Assembly: GCA_015066595.1 (NCBI GenBank)
Contig: SVNZ01000001.1
Coordinates: forward strand, 62,001-126,000
Reading direction: 5' to 3'
Source: Oscillospiraceae bacterium
Lineage (GTDB): Bacteria; Bacillota; Clostridia; Oscillospirales; Acutalibacteraceae
Length of the DNA: 64,000 bases
The notes beneath the pieces are model-generated. The model had not been told where the DNA came from and did not search any database. It saw only the letters and a list, made by a program, of their open reading frames with translations. Below, piece after piece: positions 57,795-64,000 of this stretch (within the stretch, counting starts at the first letter, position 1; every line of letters starts with the position of its first letter). The position numbers were made by a program, and so were the translations under genes.

Positions 57795-59510
57795 TTAAGA
57801 GAGATAAACCTTAGCGCTGTCAGCGAGCTTATCAGTGATAGCTTGAGCATCATCAGCATCTTTACCTACAGCTGTGATGTAAAGCTTGATTTTCGGCTCA
57901 GTACCTGATGGTCTAATGATACAAGCGTGTTCACCCTCGAGAGAATAGGAGAGAACATTTGACTTTGGAAGGTCAATATCAGTAACATCACCTGTCAAGA
58001 GATCGTACTCCTTACTTTCCAAATAGTCAGCAATTTTCTCAACCTTGTAAGAAGCAAACTCCTTAGGGGCATTTTCTCTGAGTGAAGACATGATATCAGC
58101 CATTTTCTGCATACCGGCAGCACCTGAGAAACCGAAGTTGAGTGTAGTATTCTTGTAGAAACCGTATTCTTTGTACATTTCATCCATAACCATAGCAAGA
58201 GTCTTGCCTTGCTTTTTGTAGTAAGCAGCCATCTCACAAATGAGCATAGAAGCAACAACAGCATCCTTATCTCTTACATAAGAGCCTGAAAGATAACCGT
58301 AGCTTTCTTCAAAACCAAAGACAAATCTGTCTTCTTGAGCATCTTTTTCAAGGTTAAGAATAACTTCACCGATATATTTAAAGCCGGTTAAAACGTCTTT
58401 GAGCTGTGCACCGTATTTGTTACAGATAGCGTTGATGAGCTTTGTTGTTACGATTGTTTTAACAATGATTGGATTTTGCGGAAGAGTACCTTCCTCTGTA
58501 CGTGAGCGCAAGATAAACTCAGTGAGCATAGCACCGGTTTCGTTACCTGTCAAAAGTCTGTAGCTACCGTCGTAGTCTTTAACAGCGATGCCAACTCTGT
58601 CAGCATCAGGGTCAGTAGCAAGAAGCAAATCGGGTTTTTCTTCATCACACAGGTCAAGACCTTTTTGCAAAGCTTCTTTAATTTCAGGGTTAGGATATGG
58701 ACAAGTTGTAAAGTTACCGTCAGGCATTTCCTGTTCCTTAACGATAGAAACCTTTTTTACTCCAATATCTGCCAAAACTCTGCGTACAAGCTTGTTGCCT
58801 GTACCGTTAAGAGGTGTATATACAACGCTTAAATCCGCACCATCACAGATACCTTTGCTGACCTGTCTTGATTTTACACAGTCAAGATACTGTGTATATA
58901 CACTGTCATCAACATATTCTATCATGCCGTTTTTTACAGCTTCGTCAAAATCAGCGATTTTAACGCCATCAAACATATCAATGCTCTGGATTTCGTTATA
59001 TACAGCATTTGCGGCTACATCTGTCATCTGGCATCCGTCTTCACCGTAGGCTTTGTAGCCATTGTATGCTGCAGGATTGTGGCTGGCAGTAATCATAATA
59101 CCTGCCTGACACTTGAAGTGTCTTACTAAATAGCTGAGCACAGGAGTAGGCTGAAGCTCACTTGTAATGTAAACTTTGATACCGTTAGCGGCTAAAACAC
59201 GTGCCGCTTCAATCATAAAGAGGTCAGCCTTGATTCTGCTATCGTGAGAGATAGCTACAGCACCCTTTGAGTACTTTTTAAGTACATAATTAGCAAGACC
59301 TTGAGTAGCCTGTCTTACTACATAAATGTTCATTCTGTTAGTTCCGGCACCGATAATACCTCTAAGCCCTGCTGTACCAAACTCAAGAGTACGATAAAAT
59401 CTGTCATAGATTTCTTCATCATTACCTTTGACTGATGTCAGTTCAGCAGTAAGATCCTTATCCTCAATAGCTTTGTTACACCATTCTTCAAATAACTTGA
59501 TGTGACTCAT
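57795..59510 (-). CDS. Phosphoglucomutase/phosphomannomutase
   Basis: Protein of 571 residues of the alpha-phosphohexomutase family (PgcA size class): active-site loop MITASHNPAAYNGYKAYGEDG with the phosphoserine, metal-binding DPDADRVGIAV, sugar-binding GFEESYGYLSG, and phosphate-binding RPSGTEPKIKLYI. It interconverts glucose-6-phosphate and glucose-1-phosphate (possibly mannose too), feeding GalU. The start MSHIKLFEEWCNKAI is standard. Monocistronic with its own terminator. Confidence 0.95.
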   Translation of the reverse strand: MSHIKLFEEWCNKAIEDKDLTAELTSVKGNDEEIYDRFYRTLEFGTAGLRGIIGAGTNRMNIYVVRQATQGLANYVLKKYSKGAVAISHDSRIKADLFMIEAARVLAANGIKVYITSELQPTPVLSYLVRHFKCQAGIMITASHNPAAYNGYKAYGEDGCQMTDVAANAVYNEIQSIDMFDGVKIADFDEAVKNGMIEYVDDSVYTQYLDCVKSRQVSKGICDGADLSVVYTPLNGTGNKLVRRVLADIGVKKVSIVKEQEMPDGNFTTCPYPNPEIKEALQKGLDLCDEEKPDLLLATDPDADRVGIAVKDYDGSYRLLTGNETGAMLTEFILRSRTEEGTLPQNPIIVKTIVTTKLINAICNKYGAQLKDVLTGFKYIGEVILNLEKDAQEDRFVFGFEESYGYLSGSYVRDKDAVVASMLICEMAAYYKKQGKTLAMVMDEMYKEYGFYKNTTLNFGFSGAAGMQKMADIMSSLRENAPKEFASYKVEKIADYLESKEYDLLTGDVTDIDLPKSNVLSYSLEGEHACIIRPSGTEPKIKLYITAVGKDADDAQAITDKLADSAKVYLS

Positions 59511-59657
59511 AATTCCCCACCTAACATAAAAATTTAATAGTACTTATAATATAAAATATCGAGTTTAATATACCATAAATATTGTGTTGTATCAATAATA
59601 TAAATCAATATTTATGAATATAGCATAATTATTAACAGAATTTTCGTAATAAAAATG

Positions 59658-59686
59658 TTGATTTATGATGTTGAATGTAGTAATAT
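59658..59686 (+). promoter_or_regulatory. Possible promoter of the 59.7 kb gene
   Basis: TTGATT-17-TAATAT, 32 bases before the start codon. Confidence 0.4.
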
Positions 59687-59717
59687 TAGTATGTTCACTT
59701 ACAAGGAGGTAATTGAA

Positions 59718-60638
59718 ATGGAAAATAAAGAAGAATTAACACAGGCAAACGTGTCTGAAGAGATTGCAGAAACCGAAGCTCAAACACAGCCAAAAGCTGA
59801 AACTACAACACAGACTGATACACAGCCACAAACGGAAGCTACAACTGAGTACACACCACAGTTTAGCGATATTGAAGAAGCTGTTGAAGAATCAACAGAA
59901 GAGGTTGTAGAAGCTAAACCATCTAAGAAGAAGTTCCCACTATACATTCCTGTAATAATCGCAGCATGTATAGTTGTTTTAGCACTTGTTGGTTATTTTG
60001 CAGTCAGTTTATTCGTACCAACTATCGAAGGTACATGGAAGTATGTGAGCGAAGAGGATCAACTCGAGTTCTACTATACATTCGACGAGACTGCTGAAGG
60101 TGCAATGTGTGAGATGAACATTGGTACAATTCATTTCCCTGGTACATACGAGCTCAGCGAAGCCGATACAACAAAGACCGTTAGCATTTCAGTGTATGCC
60201 GGCTATATTTACGGTAATTACGCTTATGAGGTAGAGGGCAATAAGTTGTTCGGCGAAAGAGTACTTACTCTGACAGGTGAAGACGGTAGCACTATTACAC
60301 TTACACAAGCTAAGCAGCCTAAGGATAGTGATTACATCGTTCCTGATGAAAACTTCGAGGAAGTTGAGGCACTTACAGGTGAGTGGGAATACTACTATCC
60401 GGAATATGACGCTGCAATGAAGCTTACAATTAACTCAGACGGTACTATGATTTATGACCAGTTTGGTTATCAGGAACTTCACTGTGTATATACAGCAGAC
60501 GATTCAGTGATCAAGCTCTCATTCTTTGAGACAGAAATCATTGCACAGGAAGAAGAGTATTACTTCGATAATGATCAGCTCATTTTCTTGGGTCTTAACT
60601 GGACACGTGTTGGTGATACAACACCTGATCAAGCTTAA
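59718..60638 (+). CDS. Membrane-anchored protein with acidic N-terminus and beta-rich domain
   Basis: About 306 residues. An N-terminal cytoplasmic region of about 75 residues is rich in Glu/Gln/Thr (for example TQPKAETTTQTDTQPQTEA), then one membrane helix (FPLYIPVIIAACIVVLALVGYFAVSLFV), and an outside part with two lipocalin-like repeats: GTWKYVSEEDQLEFYYTFDE and GEWEYYYPEYDAAMKLTINSDGTM. Function unknown. Repeats suggest an internally duplicated beta-barrel. AAGGAGG precedes the ATG at 59718. It is monocistronic. Confidence 0.72.
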   Translation: MENKEELTQANVSEEIAETEAQTQPKAETTTQTDTQPQTEATTEYTPQFSDIEEAVEESTEEVVEAKPSKKKFPLYIPVIIAACIVVLALVGYFAVSLFVPTIEGTWKYVSEEDQLEFYYTFDETAEGAMCEMNIGTIHFPGTYELSEADTTKTVSISVYAGYIYGNYAYEVEGNKLFGERVLTLTGEDGSTITLTQAKQPKDSDYIVPDENFEEVEALTGEWEYYYPEYDAAMKLTINSDGTMIYDQFGYQELHCVYTADDSVIKLSFFETEIIAQEEEYYFDNDQLIFLGLNWTRVGDTTPDQA

Positions 60639-60640
60639 TC

Positions 60641-60670
60641 AAAAAAAGCAGGGGAAACCCTGCTTTTTTA
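60641..60670. terminator. Bidirectional terminator
   Basis: AAAGCAGGG/CCCTGCTTT with a GAAA loop, flanked by A7 and T6; the right end covers the stop of the dockerin gene. Confidence 0.93.
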
Positions 60671-62131
60671 TTTTATCATTCTTAGTAGCAATATCAGGTC
60701 TATTGTATCAATAGAGTTAGAATTATCCAAATCGGCACAGTCTAAAAACACTCCGGTAAAACTCACTTCATTTAGCAGATAGTCAAACATCATATTCTTG
60801 TCTCTGGAGTTTACATTTCCTTCACCGGTGAGGTCACCACCTATGCATAGTTCATATTCATATGAGATGTTGTTATTATAAAATTTTGCTACAGTAGCGG
60901 TTCCGACGTATCCGCTCGTGATTTCGTTTCCACCATATTTGTAGAATTTCACATTATAACCGTTGTATTGCATATTTTTCTTAAACTGAGCTACAGTTGT
61001 CTGTGGAGAAATACCTCTGATTTTTAGATAATTATTGTCAACATCATATATGTCGCTATGTATAGTTGATATGTTATTTAATTCTGAATTAGAATTATTG
61101 CTATTGTTATTATTGGAATTGTTGTTTAAGTTACTGTTAGAGCTACTGTTATTGCCCTGATTGTTATTATTATTGCTTGAATTATTATTTGTGCTGGCAA
61201 CACTCTTAAAATCATCGTATGATATTGTTTTTATAATTGGTGTGTTGCCGCTGAACGATAAAGTTACGACTATATCTTTTACAATAAAAAATTGTTCTAT
61301 ATAGCTATCAGTATTGTATGATTTTAATGTTTTATTACTTGAAATATCAAGAGAAAATAAGTTGCTTGTATTTGAAACAATAGCGTTGTTCTTATACGTT
61401 CCACCGCTAGGATAACGCACATCACTTTGAGTTGTTATCAGTTTTATAGCGCTGTTATCGGATATACGATACATGTATCCGAGCGAATCAACAAAGTCGT
61501 TGTTGTTCACAAATCGAGCCGGACCGCCAAAATTGTAGCTTTGCACTAAAGAGCATCCGCTAGAGTTTATGCTGTATATACCATCTCTCGTTAAGGCATA
61601 GACATAATTATTATAGTTACATAGCAGAGAATGCACCGTGTTTTGTGTGTCAAATTCTTTTATCGTTTTACCTCTGAGGTTATACATAGAGATGTGCCCA
61701 TCTGTTTTAGCAAGATATACATAGCTGTTATCAAAAGCTATATTGCAGTATGAGTAGTTATATGTTCCCTTTATATTAAAAGATGTTAAATAGTCATTCT
61801 CAATATCATATACAACTACTTCTGTTTGATTTGTGCTTTTGATAGGACACAGAAAGATTATCGAGTTATCATATAGATTGTAAGAGTAGACATCGTTGTT
61901 TAAGGTAAGTATCACGTTATAGCTTTGTGGATACACTGCGTCAATGCTGACAACATTTGCTTTTGTACCCACTAAATATACTTGATTCTCGTTTTGCATC
62001 AACATCACTTTATCCATAGATGAATAGCCCGAGTATGTATATGTAGAACAGTTAGCTGTCATATGAAAGCTAAAGAAGAATATATTAATGAAAAGTATAA
62101 CGCAGATCGTTTTAATAACACTCTTTTTCAC
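60668..62131 (-). CDS. Secreted beta-propeller-like protein with C-terminal dockerin
   Basis: About 487 residues. Signal peptide (1-28), then a part (about 30-310) with repeated strand motifs such as VYLAKTDGHISMYNLRGKTIKEF and VYALTRDGIYSINSSG, typical of a propeller. An Asn/Ser linker (about 315-360) and an X-module-like stretch (about 365-425) precede a type I dockerin: DLTGEGNVNSRDKNMMFDYLL and DLDNSNSIDTIDLILLLRM, two Ca2+-binding loops. It would plug into a cohesin scaffold on the cell surface. No enzyme domain is evident. The GTG at 62131 follows GGGGGA; the upstream in-frame extension lacks a signal. Confidence 0.82.
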   Translation of the reverse strand: MKKSVIKTICVILFINIFFFSFHMTANCSTYTYSGYSSMDKVMLMQNENQVYLVGTKANVVSIDAVYPQSYNVILTLNNDVYSYNLYDNSIIFLCPIKSTNQTEVVVYDIENDYLTSFNIKGTYNYSYCNIAFDNSYVYLAKTDGHISMYNLRGKTIKEFDTQNTVHSLLCNYNNYVYALTRDGIYSINSSGCSLVQSYNFGGPARFVNNNDFVDSLGYMYRISDNSAIKLITTQSDVRYPSGGTYKNNAIVSNTSNLFSLDISSNKTLKSYNTDSYIEQFFIVKDIVVTLSFSGNTPIIKTISYDDFKSVASTNNNSSNNNNNQGNNSSSNSNLNNNSNNNNSNNSNSELNNISTIHSDIYDVDNNYLKIRGISPQTTVAQFKKNMQYNGYNVKFYKYGGNEITSGYVGTATVAKFYNNNISYEYELCIGGDLTGEGNVNSRDKNMMFDYLLNEVSFTGVFLDCADLDNSNSIDTIDLILLLRMIK

Positions 62132-62187
62132 AGAAAATCCCCCATTTATAGCTATTATACTATATAAAGTCGGATTTTGAACAAATG

Positions 62188-62202
62188 GTGACAACTTGTC
62201 AC
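62188..62202. promoter_or_regulatory. Palindrome upstream of the dockerin gene
   Basis: GTGACA-ACT-TGTCAC, perfect, about 57 bp before the start and just upstream of a weak -35 (TTCAAA) paired with a perfect TATAAT. A likely activator or repressor site. Confidence 0.5.
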
Positions 62203-62238
62203 ACAAAAAATAAAACGCTACCCAAAAGGTAGCGTTTT
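62203..62238 (-). terminator. Terminator of yebC
   Basis: AAAACGCTACC/GGTAGCGTTTT 11-bp stem with a 5-nt loop, then ATTTTTT on the minus strand. Confidence 0.92.
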
Positions 62239-62253
62239 TCAGTATAAAAGATA

Positions 62254-62994
62254 TTATTCCTCAGGCATTTCCCAGTTGTGCCATACGTTTTGAATATCAT
62301 CGTTATCTTCGAAAAGATCAAGCATTTTTTGCATCTTTTCACAGATGGCAGGGTCATCAATAGCAGTATATGTGCTTGGAACCTGCTCGACTTCTGCTGA
62401 CACAAATTCATAGCCCTTTGCACTTAAATCATCTCTGATTGCACCAAGATCCTCAGCTTCTGTATAGATAGTAAAGATATCATTATCTGCTTCAAAATCA
62501 GCCGCACCTGCTTCTAGTGCGTCTTCCATAACTGTATCTTCGTCTTTGTTGAGCTCTTCACGCTCAATGATAAGAACGCCTTTTTTCTCGAACATGAAGC
62601 TTACGCAACCGGGTGTACCCATATTGCCACCGAATTTATCGAAGTAATGTCTTACTTCGCCGGCAGTACGGTTTCTGTTATCAGTGAGTGCCTCAACGAT
62701 AACTGCAACACCTGATGGGCCATAGCCTTCATATGTAACAGCTTCGTAGTTAGCACCATCATTACCAGAAGCGGCTTTCTTAATGATTCTGTCAATGTTA
62801 TCATTAGGAACATTAGCAGCTTTAGCTTTAGCAATACAATCTCTGAGTTTTGAGTTTACGTTTGGGTCTGCACTACCGCCATCGCGGATAGCAACCATAA
62901 GCTCTCTGCCGATTTTAGTAAAAACTTTTGCTCTAGCGGCATCGTTTTTACCTTTCTTTTGTTTAATAGTACTCCATTTATTATGTCCTGACAT
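62254..62994 (-). CDS. yebC: YebC/PmpR/TACO1-family protein
   Basis: Protein of 246 residues starting MSGHNKWSTIKQKKGKNDAARAKVFTKIGRELMVAIRDGG, the YebC signature; also NRTAGEVRHYFDKFGGNMGTPGCVSFMFEKKG. The three-domain family members either act as transcription regulators or, as in YebC/TACO1, relieve ribosome stalling on polyproline and other sequences. Full length. Monocistronic, with its own terminator. Confidence 0.96.
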   Translation of the reverse strand: MSGHNKWSTIKQKKGKNDAARAKVFTKIGRELMVAIRDGGSADPNVNSKLRDCIAKAKAANVPNDNIDRIIKKAASGNDGANYEAVTYEGYGPSGVAVIVEALTDNRNRTAGEVRHYFDKFGGNMGTPGCVSFMFEKKGVLIIEREELNKDEDTVMEDALEAGAADFEADNDIFTIYTEAEDLGAIRDDLSAKGYEFVSAEVEQVPSTYTAIDDPAICEKMQKMLDLFEDNDDIQNVWHNWEMPEE

Positions 62995-63088
62995 TAAATC
63001 ATCCCTTTATAATTAGTCACAAGGATTATAGCACATACTGTCTACTAATGCAAATAAATTTAATTATTACAGTTTTGTCATACATCTA

Positions 63089-63117
63089 TTGAGTAAGTGT
63101 ATGCTGAGTGATATAAT
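63089..63117 (+). promoter_or_regulatory. Promoter of yicC
   Basis: TTGAGT-17-TATAAT, about 49 bases before the start codon. Confidence 0.6.
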
Positions 63118-63165
63118 AATTTGAAAGATAATTTTACATTTATAATATATGAAAGGGTTGATTTT

Positions 63166-64000
63166 ATGGCAATGTCTATGACTGGCTTTGGCAGATGTGA
63201 AGCTACTGTCAACGGACGTCAGATTACTGTCGAGATGAAGAGCGTAAATCACCGCTATTTTGAGTTTTCCTGTCGCACAACAAGAGGTTATAGCTTTTTG
63301 GAAGATAAGCTCAAAAAGTACGTTGCACAAAAGGTAGCTCGCGGTAAGGTGGATATGTATGTTTCTATCACGGAGAGCGAAGACTCACAGGTCGATGTTA
63401 CTATTAATAAACCGCTTGCTGGTGGATATGTTAAAGCTATTCACAGCCTTGCAACAGAGTATAACATCCCTGATGATTTGACCGTATCTGTTTTATCTCG
63501 CTATTCGGATATTTTCCAGATTCATAAAGAAGAACAGGATGAAGAACAGGTTTTTGCTGATGTATCTCAAGTGCTTGATAATGCTCTTGAAGGCTTTTTA
63601 GCTATGCGTAAGGCTGAGGGTGAAAAGCTTAAAGAAGATGTGCTTACTCGTGTGGATACTATTATGACTATAGTTTCAGAGATTGAAGAGCGTTCACCGC
63701 TCACTGTAGAAGAATACAGAACAAAGCTCACAAAACGCATCACTGATATGCTCGCATCTACTGATATCGATCAACAGCGCATTTTGACTGAAGCGGCTAT
63801 CTTTGCTGATAAGGTTGCTGTAGATGAAGAAACAGTACGCTTGCGTAGCCACTTTGAGCAGATGAAGACATTCTTTGAATCAAATCAACCTATCGGACGT
63901 AAGCTTGATTTCATTGTACAGGAAATGAACCGTGAAGCTAATACTATCGGTTCTAAGGTTACTGATTCGATCTTAGCACATAAGGTTGTTGACATAAAAT
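63166..64000 (+). CDS. yicC: YicC-family endoribonuclease (partial, runs off the window)
   Basis: The frame is open to the window end, 278 full codons; the usual length is about 290, so only a few residues are missing. It starts MAMSMTGFGRCEATVNGRQITVEMKSVNHRYFEFSCRTTRGYSFLEDKLK and contains the EKLKEDVLTRVDTIMTIVSEIEERSP and MNREANTIGSKVTDSILAHKVVDIK blocks of the family. YicC proteins are endoribonucleases that cut structured RNA and influence small-RNA turnover. GAAAGGG precedes the ATG. In Firmicutes it commonly precedes gmk and rpoZ, which may lie beyond the edge. Confidence 0.93.
   Translation, partial: MAMSMTGFGRCEATVNGRQITVEMKSVNHRYFEFSCRTTRGYSFLEDKLKKYVAQKVARGKVDMYVSITESEDSQVDVTINKPLAGGYVKAIHSLATEYNIPDDLTVSVLSRYSDIFQIHKEEQDEEQVFADVSQVLDNALEGFLAMRKAEGEKLKEDVLTRVDTIMTIVSEIEERSPLTVEEYRTKLTKRITDMLASTDIDQQRILTEAAIFADKVAVDEETVRLRSHFEQMKTFFESNQPIGRKLDFIVQEMNREANTIGSKVTDSILAHKVVDIK

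Noticed and set aside
61080..61190. Simple AAT/ATT-rich repeat as regulatory DNA
   Set aside because: Codes for the Asn/Ser linker of the dockerin protein.

Overview
The window looks like chromosomal DNA of an anaerobic, low-GC, endospore-lineage Firmicute, most likely a gut or rumen Clostridia of the Ruminococcaceae/Oscillospirales type. The reasons are an A/T-rich composition, strong AAAGGAGG ribosome sites, a V-type ATPase, an indolepyruvate:ferredoxin oxidoreductase operon, a SpoIIM-like protein, a DinR-type LexA box and a protein ending in a type I dockerin. This is inference; there is no rRNA to settle it. I see no CRISPR array, insertion sequence or prophage.

Layout. 1-2.6 kb: the end of a Clp ATPase, a LytTR/DUF3021 pair, a Crp/Fnr regulator and a DUF1874-like orphan. 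2.6-8.8 kb: a heterodimeric ABC exporter with an HdeD-like protein, divergent from a PadR-DUF1700-DUF4097 operon. 8.9-13 kb: tRNA-Gly, a SecB-like protein, tRNA-Gln with a tandem repeat built from its own 3' end, an ABC-F ATPase, two small membrane proteins and a tRNA Arg-His-Lys operon. 13.1-23.4 kb: one leftward operon, ACT protein, DUF711 protein, then V-ATPase G/H-C-I-K-F-E-A-B-D. 23.5-30.4 kb: galU, a RING/zinc-ribbon membrane protein, prfB, an ApgM-type mutase, a TSCPD protein and the DnaD-DnaI primosome pair. 30.4-38.2 kb: a sodium:solute symporter divergent from acyl-CoA ligase-iorA-iorB-paaK-ACT; both promoters carry the same inverted-repeat operator. A 48-residue gene follows. 38.2-38.9 kb: tRNA-Gln and tRNA-Pro with another repeat built from a tRNA 3' end. 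38.9-42.3 kb: a calcium-type P-type ATPase and about 800 bp without genes that hold two candidate RNAs. 42.3-53 kb: three lipoproteins, pcrA, a Cys-rich protein behind a hairpin that masks its ribosome site, a HAD phosphatase, a DUF5685-DnaJ-membrane protein cassette and a large secreted GH24 lysozyme. 53-64 kb: proC, a SpoIIM/DUF624 membrane cassette, SOS-controlled dinB, phosphoglucomutase, a dockerin protein, yebC and the start of yicC.

How the genes work together. The symporter operon probably imports and activates aryl or 2-oxo acids, with IorAB linking them to ferredoxin. The V-ATPase energises the membrane or uses its gradient. PcrA, DinB, DnaD and DnaI serve replication and repair. 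GalU and the phosphohexomutase supply UDP-glucose.

Most unusual items: (1) two tRNA loci whose 3' ends and terminators are tandemly duplicated together with a shared hairpin module and an inverted copy of the tRNA T-arm; (2) a candidate structured RNA of about 365 nt at 41843-42207; (3) a nested hairpin that hides the ribosome site of the Cys-rich gene; (4) three copies of a 16-bp operator between the symporter and the ligase/ior operon; (5) a GH24 lysozyme split by an SH3b domain.
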